Below are positions 26,701 through 33,738 of a DNA stretch of 43,804 nucleotides, piece after piece (position 1 is the first letter of the stretch; each line of letters begins with the position of its first letter). The notes below the pieces were generated by a model, which worked only from the letters and a program-made list of their open reading frames with translations, searched no databases and was not told the origin of the DNA. The position numbers were made by a program, and so were the translations under genes. The DNA comes from an uncultured Acetatifactor sp. (GTDB taxonomy: Bacteria > Bacillota > Clostridia > Lachnospirales > Lachnospiraceae), in NCBI GenBank assembly GCA_910578815.1, contig CAJTSE010000017.1, positions 1 to 43,804 on the forward strand, given 5' to 3'.

Positions 26701-27335
26701 GGATTAAACACGCTGCCCGATGTTAGTTTAGGATAAAGCACTTCAAATTCATGATATGCCCCAATGTCATAACTTTCCAGCTTCTCTATGAATTTCTCTA
26801 TCGGCTGCCCAATCTCTTTCTTAAACTTTCTCAGTGTATCCGGAAATTCACTCTCCCACTTCTTAATCGCCTTAATAGCTGCCTGATAATTTGTATCCGG
26901 CATATTGCCCATAAGGTCATTTTCTGACAACGCCTTCTGCAAGGCGAGCAGAAATGCCTGTTGCATACTTGTATTACTTCCGTTAATAATTACCGGAAGA
27001 ATTTTTTTCCCACTATCATAATAGTTTTCTACCAGCCGGCACAATTCAGGTTTCCGTTCTACCTGCTCTTTCAGTTTTACAAATAATTTCCACTCCTTCC
27101 TCATCAAAACTGAAAGAATGGTCATCACAATGTGCGACTTTCCCTTGCCATATGCTCCAACCAATACCCGTGCTCTCTCGGTCGATGATTCATCCGTACT
27201 CTGCAAAATATCCTGTAGTAGCTCCAGTGAAGATTTTGTTGGTATAAAGTTTTGTAATTTATCATCATGGTTTAAATCGTACCCAATATTGACGGAATAC
27301 TGAAATCCTGATGCTACGGAAATCATCTCACTCAT
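23739..27335 (-). CDS. sspC: large P-loop ATPase (SspC/BrxC-like)
   Basis: A 1198-residue ATPase. Walker A is GAYGKGKS (60-67) and Walker B VVYDEF (239-244). The rest is helical, with winged-helix-like parts, as in the large ATPases of BREX and SspC. In the described Ssp systems the ATPase works with the DUF4007 nickase and the PAPS-reductase-like protein to place sulfur on one DNA strand. The ATG at 27335 has GGAG six bases upstream and lies 21 bases after the DUF4007 gene. The sequence is complete, with no frameshift. Assignment as SspC rests on neighbours and motif layout, not on a database comparison. Confidence 0.8.
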   Translation of the reverse strand: MSEMISVASGFQYSVNIGYDLNHDDKLQNFIPTKSSLELLQDILQSTDESSTERARVLVGAYGKGKSHIVMTILSVLMRKEWKLFVKLKEQVERKPELCRLVENYYDSGKKILPVIINGSNTSMQQAFLLALQKALSENDLMGNMPDTNYQAAIKAIKKWESEFPDTLRKFKKEIGQPIEKFIEKLESYDIGAYHEFEVLYPKLTSGSVFNPFLGFDIAELYESVVKCIEPLGYSGIFVVYDEFSKFLEANIKEASVSDTKMLQDFAEKCNRSGKNQLHLMLISHKEIANYIDRLPKQKVDGWRGVSERFKHIHLNNNFTQTYEIISSVIKKARKEWSAFEKNYKSAFDSLLKRYAGHAIFADMTEEDCDRTIRGCYPLHPVTIFMLPRLSERVAQNERTLFTFLSAKATSTLPTFLDDYHDDCFKAITPDVIFDYFEPLFRKESYASELHKNYMLSKAILEKLDEKQLEAKIIKALSLIYVLEQFDKIKPTANELDGMYSLEYTHEEVRQAIDNLINKEYVIYIKVSNEYLRLKQSSGVDVKQEIINTIERHSQKFSVKQTLNAATLDNYMYPSRYNDEREMTRYFSFEFIDGSEVTKDVDWEVKNESTEADGVIYGIIPENEESISNIKELLLSTSKGQERFIFILPKKYTEIKEIACQFNAVMELKGAAEGDDLLFDEYEVIYEDLRDVISEFIGSYTRPENFKSIYIHNGIEQTIMRKAALTGLMSQICESVYARTPIINNEAINKNELSGAAYTSRNKLIAGLLRNTLEPNLGFTGTGQEVSIMRSTLVRKNILVEEEQATRINLKTGDANLDHMLGVISGFIQDAKRKGICEFSQLYYDLMSHQGGIGIRKSLIPIYLAAVLHEYKQEAVIISKTGQIPLNLDALLQIEADPSLFQLQYLDWDPEKEDFIKELDDIFGDYIIEVEKTTNAYEYVVSAMRRWYMALPKYSKEKNPQGRAKRYKGFIRLIKQNIGGYELLFVRLPDEFGQQQFSAAIADTIRLAKEYYDSVLDDLVKKVTEIIRDLFSEGVSYQLQKRSSLTSIIQDWCEGLDNSVCEQLFDNGADRCIGLLKEVTNDERTFVTKLTRLVTGLRLEDWEERTVTEFEEKLREYKKTAEEFSGEAAEISEDTCAYSLTYIDNAGKAVIKRFDRVEQSKRGELLMNSLLADIESMGHAISEQEKRQILMEVLKKLC

Positions 27336-27356
27336 ATCATTCTCCCACTCCGCAGT

Positions 27357-28247
27357 TTATAGATTCTGATAGTAGTTCTCAACGCAATTTTCAAATATAT
27401 ATGTATTTGCAAGATTAATCACATCTAACCCGGCAGTCCTTACAATTTTCAATTCGCCTGTACTTTCTGCCGCATGAAGCACATCCAGCATTGTAATTGA
27501 ATCAAGATTGAAAATCTTCCCAATATTACCGGGACTTGTAAGCAGCTCATTCAGCCCAATTTCCCGCCGCCCTTTAGCATTTGCCTGAATCACTGCTAGA
27601 ATAATCCATGGGTGAAACGTTGATGCCAGTGGTATTGATTTCTTATATATCACATTATTTCGTTCTTTTTTTAGAATATCTATAAGGCCCAGCTCTCCCA
27701 ATGGACAGTCTATATTATTTTCAGCGGAAATCTTGCCGGGCAGAGATTTATATCTTGGTACATATGTGTTAATAATACAGGAAAAATCATCCTCAATAGA
27801 CCTTGGCGCCACAGTTGTATCTTTATCCTGCATTTTAATAAAGTTGCCAATCTGTGCAGCAAAATCATCCTTTGTAAAATCAGAAAGTGCAAATTCATTA
27901 AAAAAATAATACCATGCTGTAGCCAATTCCATGTTACTTGCCAGTTTATAGTGTAGCAGATAGAGCGTGCCAAGCTCTTCAATATATGGATCATATTGAA
28001 ACACAAGTTTTCCGAACGGTGTGAAGTTCTGTATCCGCCTGCCACTCACCGGTTCTTCCGTTACCCCGATTGCCTGAAGCCAATACCGCAGTGACTTTAC
28101 CATATTGGCTCCGATGCCTAAAGCGTCCATAGGATTTTCCGTTTTGCTGATAAAAACTTCCGGGTTTCTATCCACATACCTCATTCCCTTGCTGATCCAG
28201 CCTTTTCTAATAAAAAAAGTTTCATGGGCCCGAAATTTCATATCCAC
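27357..28247 (-). CDS. sspB: DUF4007 protein (SspB-like DNA nickase)
   Basis: A 296-residue protein with the DUF4007 opening FRAHETFFIRKGW and a helical C-terminal part. In the SspABCD system the DUF4007 protein SspB nicks one strand at the modification motif so that sulfur can be inserted. I place the start at the GTG at 28247, eight bases after GGAGG (VDMKFRAHET); an in-frame TTG at 28262 lies within the ribosome binding site, and the ATG at 28241 is possible. It sits directly between the PAPS-reductase-like and ATPase genes, the order seen in sspBCD-type cassettes. Confidence 0.8.
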   Translation of the reverse strand: MDMKFRAHETFFIRKGWISKGMRYVDRNPEVFISKTENPMDALGIGANMVKSLRYWLQAIGVTEEPVSGRRIQNFTPFGKLVFQYDPYIEELGTLYLLHYKLASNMELATAWYYFFNEFALSDFTKDDFAAQIGNFIKMQDKDTTVAPRSIEDDFSCIINTYVPRYKSLPGKISAENNIDCPLGELGLIDILKKERNNVIYKKSIPLASTFHPWIILAVIQANAKGRREIGLNELLTSPGNIGKIFNLDSITMLDVLHAAESTGELKIVRTAGLDVINLANTYIFENCVENYYQNL

Positions 28248-28265
28248 GGGGTTTTCCTCCAATTT

Positions 28266-29981
28266 CTACTTCGTTCTCAAATACTTATCCATTGTACATC
28301 CACCGTCTAAATATTTTGCGGTCACACACATTTTGCAATGAACACATTTATCCGGGTCTATATAATACAATCCTCCTGCAACAGATATTGCACCCGCTCT
28401 GCAAAGCGACTCACATTTCAGGCACTGCCGGCAAGCGTTGAACTTCCTGACCTGATAACCAACCATTCTCTGTAAGTCATCGTGATCAGCTACATTCATT
28501 GTCTTTACCTTGACGGAATGCTCATATCCGTCATGTACAAAAGGCTGTATTGACAGAATTGGCACATTCGTTTTTGGATCCAAAACAATTACTTCGTGCA
28601 GAAGCTTCTGCCCTAATTCTGGCGCGACTCTGCCAAACGGCACAAACATTCCTATGAATTCATCATCAAAGGGTCTTGTAAGCCTGTAAATTTTTGCATG
28701 TTCCTCACTAGTACAATTCGAGAACCTGATCTTTACATCTCCGGCTGCAGGAAGTCCATTCCCTCCCTGCCTGGCTTTCCAGCTTCCTTCCTCTACATAA
28801 GTTTCCGGATCTGGTTTGCCTATTTTCTTCGCAAAGTCAATCAAAAATTCTTTCCACTCTTCTGACTTTTCCGGCATATAAATCCGCGAAAGAAACTGTG
28901 CCCTTTGATTATTGTTCGGACAGCACCAGCATCCAACACGGTCATACCCCAAACGATAAGCATCATTGAAATCTACACCCTCGGCAAGAAGATATAACCA
29001 TACGTCCATATCCTTCCAAAAAAATATCGGTGACGCTACCGTTTGCTGTTGTATCTTTACAGACCCTGCATCGTCCTCCACACGGTTGTATTTTGAACGG
29101 CTGACAGATTCCGACTTTCTTATCCCATAGAACGTCAATATTTGTTGATTTCTATACAAGCTGTTTATCACGCGCGTTATCGGTCCTGTTTTAAACATCG
29201 AACAGCACCACCTCATCATTCTCGCCGGCGGCCCAATATCCTTGCAGACATCTAGGAAAACTTGTTCGTTATTCCGTGCCACTTTAAAGATTGCCTGTGG
29301 GTGCTCTTCTCTATAGCGCCTTGCATACTCTATAGTTTGCTGAAATTCTAGCGTGGTATCCCCAAAAATATGTACCAAATTGGGATTGCTCAACGCTTTG
29401 ATTACTAAATCTGCCGTCGCAGTTGAGTCTTTGCCTCCTGAAAATGAAATTACAACGTTCTCGTCCAGAAACTTAGACGCCTCTTTTTTGACAAACCGAT
29501 AAGCTTCATCTTTTATGTAATTTAATCTTACGGCATTTGCCACAATAAATTTTTCTATATTCTCTTTAAAAAAGTAATTATTGTTTTCACTCTTATTTTC
29601 ATCAAGCTTCCTGGAAATTATGTCCGCATCTGCTGCCTTAAACAACGAGCTCGGCAAAGATACCGATTTCCCATCAATATAGTATCTGCTGTTTACAGCC
29701 CATACGGACTTTTCAAGATATTCATTAGGCTTGCGATCAAGCAAAATTTCAAGCAGCAGTCTCTCTTCTGGGAACACTGGACGTATATCGGAAGACATAT
29801 ATTTCATTTTCCCACCGCATCTTGGACAGATTCCATTGTCTGTCCGAGATACTTCCTGTAAAACAGGCACTTGGCACTCGCCACACCAGGCTATCTCCAC
29901 TGGCGTATCCTCAACTGTATCGCTTCCACAAATCGGGCACTTTTTCTCTTTTAACTCAATATTGCAATTCCTGCACCACAT
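28266..29981 (-). CDS. sspD: PAPS-reductase-family ATP pyrophosphatase (SspD/DndC-like) with zinc ribbons and ferredoxin domain
   Basis: A 571-residue protein, first of the operon. The N-terminus holds four CxxC pairs (Cys3/6, 15/18, 33/36, 52/55), two zinc ribbons. The PAPS-reductase-like core (about 165-430) has the PP-loop SGGKDS (181-186). It also has RWCC (Cys259/260) and GCWCCP (Cys351, 353, 354), which can hold the iron-sulfur cluster known in DndC. The C-terminus (515-565) carries two ferredoxin-type groups: Cys517/520/523/527 and Cys546/549/552/562. The protein would activate the DNA phosphate with ATP and deliver sulfur; the ferredoxin tail may supply electrons (inference). The start has AAGGAA eight bases upstream. 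No clean promoter is seen upstream. Confidence 0.85.
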   Translation of the reverse strand: MWCRNCNIELKEKKCPICGSDTVEDTPVEIAWCGECQVPVLQEVSRTDNGICPRCGGKMKYMSSDIRPVFPEERLLLEILLDRKPNEYLEKSVWAVNSRYYIDGKSVSLPSSLFKAADADIISRKLDENKSENNNYFFKENIEKFIVANAVRLNYIKDEAYRFVKKEASKFLDENVVISFSGGKDSTATADLVIKALSNPNLVHIFGDTTLEFQQTIEYARRYREEHPQAIFKVARNNEQVFLDVCKDIGPPARMMRWCCSMFKTGPITRVINSLYRNQQILTFYGIRKSESVSRSKYNRVEDDAGSVKIQQQTVASPIFFWKDMDVWLYLLAEGVDFNDAYRLGYDRVGCWCCPNNNQRAQFLSRIYMPEKSEEWKEFLIDFAKKIGKPDPETYVEEGSWKARQGGNGLPAAGDVKIRFSNCTSEEHAKIYRLTRPFDDEFIGMFVPFGRVAPELGQKLLHEVIVLDPKTNVPILSIQPFVHDGYEHSVKVKTMNVADHDDLQRMVGYQVRKFNACRQCLKCESLCRAGAISVAGGLYYIDPDKCVHCKMCVTAKYLDGGCTMDKYLRTK

Positions 29982-30089
29982 GTCTTGAATTCCTTCACAT
30001 TTTTACAAAAATCCACAAAAAATCATTGATATTACTTATAAGTTCCTTGCAATTTCCATGCTCAAAAGCATCTTGACCGTCTGTACTTA

Positions 30090-30391
30090 TCAGTCTTCAT
30101 AATGTCCCTTACAAGATTTTACAATTATTTGATCATTGGCAATTTCATACACCAACCGATTTTCTCCACCAAAACGGGAGAATTGAAATAAGCGCTCAAT
30201 CACATATCCCATAGCTCCATAGCCTTTGAGGAAGGAATCCTGTTCCTTGATTTCCTTCTTTATCTTCTTTAAAAAGTTTTCCTTATATTCTCGATATTTG
30301 AAAGTGTCGAGAATATATTTTGTGTTGATTTAAAATCCAAAAACGCGTCCTTGGATATTACGATTTTATATTCCTTTGGAAAGTTCGTCAT
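30090..30391 (-). pseudogene. frameshifted RelE/ParE-like toxin remnant
   Basis: Read on the minus strand from an ATG at 30391, the frame (MTNFPKEYKIVISKDAF...) stops early. After a shift near the codons for STQ the other frame continues with a RelE-like core (LDTFKYREYKENF, YVIERLFQFSRFGGENRLVYE) and ends at 30090 with GHYED. The full span is 302 bases, not a multiple of three, so a single indel broke the gene. It follows and overlaps the antitoxin remnant. The toxin is probably inactive. Confidence 0.6.
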
Positions 30392-30473
30392 ATAACGTGC
30401 CTATGGCTGCTTTTTCGAAGTATTCAGTTTTTAGGATTTCCTGATTTCTAATGACCTGTGCTGCAGATGCCAT
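30366..30473 (-). CDS. short antitoxin of the RelB-like type, probably truncated
   Basis: A 35-residue frame behind GGAAGTG, MASAAQVIRNQEILKTEYFE and so on, ending YDELSKGI. This resembles the start of antitoxins that precede RelE-like toxins in Clostridia, which are usually longer. The frame ends inside the toxin start, so the C-terminal toxin-binding part appears lost. It is preceded by a good promoter with a palindrome. Confidence 0.4.
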   Translation of the reverse strand: MASAAQVIRNQEILKTEYFEKAAIGTLYDELSKGI

Positions 30474-30502
30474 AGTATCACTTCCTTTCGACTATTTTCT
30501 TT

Positions 30503-30532
30503 ATTATACGATATTTCGTATGGGCTTATCAA
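30503..30532 (-). promoter_or_regulatory. promoter and operator of the toxin-antitoxin remnant
   Basis: On the minus strand TTGATA (30527-30532) and TATAAT (30503-30508) are separated by 18 bases. An inverted repeat ATACGA-AATA-TCGTAT spans the downstream part of the spacer and the -10 edge, the usual place for antitoxin autorepression. The start codon lies 30 bases further on. Confidence 0.6.
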
Positions 30533-30588
30533 CAGCTTTTAATTCATTTTCCTTAAAGCTGTGTGTCTTAGTCTTTCATGCTTAATAG

Positions 30589-30699
30589 CTAAATATTTCC
30601 AGTGATTTTAATGTTTTCATCTGCAATCCGAATGACTTTGATAAGGGTATCAGCTACCGCCTTTCTGTCCTCGAAAAAATGTTTATGATATTGTCTATA
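30589..30699 (-). pseudogene. possible C-terminal remnant of a site-specific recombinase
   Basis: A 36-residue open stretch without a start codon, ending DTLIKVIRIADENIKITGNI and then a stop. The pattern of a basic-hydrophobic helix followed by a short beta strand is typical of the last residues of large serine recombinases of clostridial mobile elements. It is too short to prove. If correct, it marks the acquired nature of the defence island. Confidence 0.2.
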
Positions 30700-30744
30700 T
30701 CAGCTTGCACATACACCAGATTGCAAATCTTTTATGCCTTGCCG

Positions 30745-31386
30745 TTAACTGATACCGTATTGTTTATATAGCCAATCCATAATGCGCATCTCTGTGACTT
30801 TATTTACAGCCGCTTCCGGAATCAGCCCCACTGTCTTATGAAGCGTGGTATCACGCACTCTTTTTTTCAGTGTGGTCCCATAGCAGCGAGCCAGTGTCTC
30901 AAGGGAATTTCCCTCTATAAATACACAAAACTCTATCGTTCCATGAGGCTTCTTATACTTATCCCACAATGCTTTGTCAAGCTGTTCCGGCACACACTTC
31001 TCTTGCAATCTATTGACAGTATCAGAGGAATCTTCATCCAGGGCAAGCATTGACACATATTCAATATATGTACAGCATAGCTGATCATAAGTGGGAAAAC
31101 CTGCCATAATCTCTTCCTCAAATATTCTGTAATATTCCTCATATAAGTTCTTTCCGAACAAGTCATATTCGCAGAAAAGCTTAGGAAAATCCACTTCCAC
31201 ATCCATGAACCAGATATGTCCGAATTTCATATAATCAATATTGTACAAATCTATTTTCTTAATTTTCTCATCAGGGAAAACAATTATATTTCCCCTTTGC
31301 TTATTGAAATCAAGACCTAACCTGACACATATTTTTCTGTAAGTATCTTCCGGCAGATAATGTAATAAATTTATTTTTCGAATCAT
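30745..31386 (-). CDS. hypothetical protein, 213 residues
   Basis: No family recognised. The ATG at 31386 follows AAAGAGG; an in-frame TTG 18 bases earlier is less likely. The protein starts MIRKINLLHYLPEDTYRK, is rich in Tyr and acidic residues, and has no signal peptide or membrane segment. Its basic central stretch GTTLKKRVRDTTLHKTVG could bind nucleic acid. It lies between the relics of mobile genes and the fba terminator, in the same AT-richer DNA as the defence operon, which suggests acquisition with it. Confidence 0.6.
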   Translation of the reverse strand: MIRKINLLHYLPEDTYRKICVRLGLDFNKQRGNIIVFPDEKIKKIDLYNIDYMKFGHIWFMDVEVDFPKLFCEYDLFGKNLYEEYYRIFEEEIMAGFPTYDQLCCTYIEYVSMLALDEDSSDTVNRLQEKCVPEQLDKALWDKYKKPHGTIEFCVFIEGNSLETLARCYGTTLKKRVRDTTLHKTVGLIPEAAVNKVTEMRIMDWLYKQYGIS

Positions 31387-31447
31387 CCGCCATCCTCTTT
31401 CCAATCTGCGCCTTAGTCTTCATCCTACATACTCATCATCCAAGGAA

Positions 31448-31462
31448 TGGCATGTTATGCCA
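31448..31462. promoter_or_regulatory. perfect palindrome upstream of the hypothetical gene
   Basis: TGGCATGTTATGCCA is a perfect 6-bp inverted repeat with a GTT centre, 62 bases before the start at 31386. It may be an operator for that gene. No clear -35/-10 pair flanks it. Confidence 0.3.
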
Positions 31463-31486
31463 GAATATCCGGACAAAAAGCCAACA

Positions 31487-31618
31487 TCATTCTTTACTAG
31501 CTTTTTGTCCTGAGTCTGCCAATAGAGATTCGCTCCACCCACCTTCTACAAAAGTGATTTTCATGGGCCATTCCTTTATAATTGTATCCAATATTTCCTG
31601 CTCATTTTTTATCAGCAC
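31487..31618 (-). CDS. 43-codon ORF, possible gene fragment
   Basis: A GTG-started frame right after the fba terminator, containing EILDTIIKEWPMKITFVEGG and ending SGQKASKE. The amino-acid composition is protein-like, but no ribosome binding site is evident and nothing is recognised. It is probably the end of a lost gene. Confidence 0.2.
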   Translation of the reverse strand: MLIKNEQEILDTIIKEWPMKITFVEGGWSESLLADSGQKASKE

Positions 31619-31625
31619 TCTTAAA

Positions 31626-31661
31626 AAACCGCCACCCGATCTTTTGACCGGACAGCGGTTT
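31626..31661 (-). terminator. rho-independent terminator of fba
   Basis: A 16-bp stem with a four-base AAAA loop in the transcript (AAACCGCTGTCCGGTC pairs fully, with some G-U, to GATCGGGTGGCGGTTT), followed by TTT. It starts 13 bases past the aldolase stop codon. Confidence 0.85.
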
Positions 31662-31674
31662 CCGCATAAAAACC

Positions 31675-32538
31675 TTAAGCCTTGCCAACGGAGCCAAACA
31701 GCTCCATCTTCTCTTTTACGGTAGCCTTAATGGCCTCAAAGCCGGGAGCTAACAGCTTGCGGGGATCAAATCCTTTGCCCTCCTGATCCTTGCCTTCCTC
31801 GATGTACTTACGGGTAGCAGCAGCAAAGGACAGCTGACACTCGGTATTTACGTTGATCTTGGCAACGCCCAGAGTGATCGCCTTCTTAATCATATCTGCG
31901 GGAATGCCAGTGCCTCCGTGAAGCACCAGGGGCATCTCACCGGTCTTCTGCTGTACAGCATCCAGCGTCTCGAAGGAAAGTCCTTTCCAGTTTGCAGGAT
32001 ACTTACCGTGAATATTGCCGATGCCTGCTGCCAGGAAATCAACGCCCAGATCAGCAATCTGCTTGCACTCGTCGGGATCAGCGCACTCGCCCATGCCCAC
32101 AACGCCGTCTTCCTCGCCGCCGATAGAGCCAACCTCCGCTTCAATGGAAATTCCCTTTTCGTGAGCGGCCGCAACCAGCTCCTTTGTCTTGTCCACATTC
32201 TCTTCAATGGGGTAATGGGAACCATCAAACATAACGGACGAGAAGCCTGCCTCCATACACTTGTAGCAGTGCTCATAGCTGCCGTGATCCAGATGCAGCG
32301 CTACGGGAACGGTGATGTTCTGATCCTTGATTAATCCGTTCACCATGCCGACCACCACATCATAGCCGCCCATATACTTGCCCGCACCCTCGGATACGCC
32401 AAGGATAACGGGAGAGTTCAACTCCTGAGCAGTCAAAAGAATCGCCTTTGTCCACTCCAAGTTGTTGATGTTGAACTGGCCTACCGCATAGTGGCCTGCC
32501 TTTGCTTTTTTCAGCATTTCCGTTGCAGAAACTAACAT
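31675..32538 (-). CDS. fba: class II fructose-bisphosphate aldolase
   Basis: A 287-residue zinc aldolase of glycolysis, splitting fructose-1,6-bisphosphate into dihydroxyacetone phosphate and glyceraldehyde-3-phosphate. The motif LHLDHGS carries the catalytic Asp84 and zinc ligand His85. Further ligands are Glu134 in IEAEVGSIGG, His177 in NIHGKY and His207 in VLHGGTG. The ATG at 32538 follows GGAGG with 8 bases between them; the frame extends upstream but has no start signal there. It is monocistronic, with its own terminator. The 5' leader of about 290 bases contains a structured repeat element and begins at a promoter that overlaps the end of the lipid kinase gene. Confidence 0.95.
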   Translation of the reverse strand: MLVSATEMLKKAKAGHYAVGQFNINNLEWTKAILLTAQELNSPVILGVSEGAGKYMGGYDVVVGMVNGLIKDQNITVPVALHLDHGSYEHCYKCMEAGFSSVMFDGSHYPIEENVDKTKELVAAAHEKGISIEAEVGSIGGEEDGVVGMGECADPDECKQIADLGVDFLAAGIGNIHGKYPANWKGLSFETLDAVQQKTGEMPLVLHGGTGIPADMIKKAITLGVAKINVNTECQLSFAAATRKYIEEGKDQEGKGFDPRKLLAPGFEAIKATVKEKMELFGSVGKA

Positions 32539-32591
32539 GTTTGTTACCTCCGTTTTATATATAGTATTACCATAAAGCTCGTTATAGAGAA

Positions 32592-32620
32592 CTTTCTGCT
32601 GTAAACAGCAACTCACACTT
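32592..32620 (-). repeat. 29-base direct repeat in the fba leader, downstream copy
   Basis: Identical to 32772-32800. Each copy contains CTGCTGTAAACAGCAG, a self-complementary hairpin. This copy lies near the fba start, outside the 126-nt element shared with the right edge. It could form an alternative pairing with the first copy. Confidence 0.8.
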
Positions 32621-32695
32621 GCTTACTTATCACTCGAAAGCTCGCGCTGAATGCGAACATCGTTCGCAATGCGCTCCCTGTCCGATTTCCCGCTC

Positions 32696-32825
32696 CGAAT
32701 GCTACGCTCGCAAAAACTTCGTTTTTACTCGCTATTCGTTGCACTCATATATGCCTGGCTGTATAAGTGTGCTTTCTGCTGTAAACAGCAACTCACACTT
32801 TTTCATCCAGTCCTGCATTCGTCGC
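32696..32825 (-). ncRNA. candidate structured leader RNA, copy 1 (fba leader)
   Basis: In the transcript the element begins with GCGACGAATGCAGGACTGGA about six bases after the -10. The segment CGAATGC pairs with GCATTCG to enclose 126 nt. Inside are a nested hairpin (AAGTGTG / CACACTT with GCTG-TTTA-CAGC at the tip), the linker GAGTGCAACGAATAGCGAG and a second hairpin, AAAAC-GAA-GTTTT. Copy 2 (43638-43763) has the same 126-nt span and linkers. Its hairpins differ in sequence but still pair, which is evidence for RNA structure. Function is unknown; a cis-regulatory leader or small RNA is possible. A miniature transposon is the main alternative. Confidence 0.6.
32772..32800 (-). repeat. 29-base direct repeat in the fba leader, promoter-proximal copy
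   Basis: Identical to 32592-32620. It forms most of the first hairpin of the candidate leader RNA: its AAGTGTG start pairs with CACACTT just downstream. Confidence 0.8.
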
Positions 32826-32831
32826 TTATCT

Positions 32832-32860
32832 ATTATATCACGCTTTTACCCTTATATCAA
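32832..32860 (-). promoter_or_regulatory. promoter of fba inside the end of the lipid kinase gene
   Basis: TTGATA (32855-32860) and TATAAT (32832-32837) are separated by 17 bases, nearly consensus. The -35 and spacer lie in the last codons of the upstream kinase gene, and the -10 begins right after its stop. Transcription should start near 32825, at the beginning of the structured leader. Confidence 0.8.
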
Positions 32861-33728
32861 TTCCTTTACAGATATTCCTGATTTTTACCTTATTGTGAGC
32901 GCCTCCGTTTTCTCCGTCCAGCGTCCAGGTTACAGAATTCTTTGACTCCAGAGTCAGCTCCGCCGTACGGAAACAATACATATAGCTGCTGTCAATATTC
33001 CGATTCAGCAGAGAAACCATGATGCTGCTCAATTCCACAGGATTTCTGGGCCTTTTGATCAGCGTGACCTCAAACACACCGTCATCCAGCTTTACGTTTT
33101 TGCCGGTAATATTTTTAAAACCGCCTACAGACAGAGAATTTGTAATCATTCCAAAGATAAAATCATCCTCTATTACTTTATCGCCGCAGGTCACCTTCAT
33201 GGCATAAGATTTTATAGCGGAGAGCCTGTTCATTCCTTCTAACAGATATGCCATATGGCCCAGAACATTTTTCACGTCCTGCTTCGTTTCATATGATACA
33301 TCCGTAAACAGGCCAAACGCCGCAATATAGACAAATACATCCTCGTTAAAGGACCCCACATCACAGGCAAAATCCCTGCCGTTTACAATGACCTCTGCTG
33401 CCCGAATCATGTTCTTTGGAAGCAAAAGGCTGCCGCCGAAATCGTTGGTGCTTCCCGCCGGAATGTAACCGATCGGAACGCGGGAACCGTTCTGCATCAT
33501 CCCCGTAACCACCTCGTCCAGAGTACCGTCGCCACCGCTGCACACGATCAACTCGAAGTCCCTTGCACATCTTTCCACGATCTGTCTGGCATCATCGTGC
33601 TTCCTTGTAGGGAATATAGTTATGTCATACTCTCCGGCCGCAAACACATCCAATATATCAGCAAGCTTCGCCCTAATCTGCGCCTTCCCCGCTTTAGGAT
33701 TATACACAAAAAGAAGCTTTTTGCCCAT
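32838..33728 (-). CDS. YegS/DgkB-type lipid kinase
   Basis: A 296-residue diacylglycerol-kinase catalytic-domain protein, expected to phosphorylate diacylglycerol or a related membrane lipid. Motifs: VYNPKAGK near the start, the nucleotide loop SGGDGTLDEVVTG, and PAGSTNDFG. The ATG at 33728 follows AAAGGAG with good spacing; the open frame extends 35 codons further but overlaps the HPr-like gene. It lies 10 bases after the HPr-like gene and is the last gene of the hprK-to-lipid-kinase block. The fba promoter is embedded in its end. Confidence 0.9.
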   Translation of the reverse strand: MGKKLLFVYNPKAGKAQIRAKLADILDVFAAGEYDITIFPTRKHDDARQIVERCARDFELIVCSGGDGTLDEVVTGMMQNGSRVPIGYIPAGSTNDFGGSLLLPKNMIRAAEVIVNGRDFACDVGSFNEDVFVYIAAFGLFTDVSYETKQDVKNVLGHMAYLLEGMNRLSAIKSYAMKVTCGDKVIEDDFIFGMITNSLSVGGFKNITGKNVKLDDGVFEVTLIKRPRNPVELSSIMVSLLNRNIDSSYMYCFRTAELTLESKNSVTWTLDGENGGAHNKVKIRNICKGIDIRVKA

Positions 33729-33738
33729 AAGTTCTCCT

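Noticed and set aside
32539..32616. 26-residue N-terminal extension of the aldolase
   Set aside because: It lies in the leader next to the 29-base repeat. GGAGG precedes the internal ATG at 32538.
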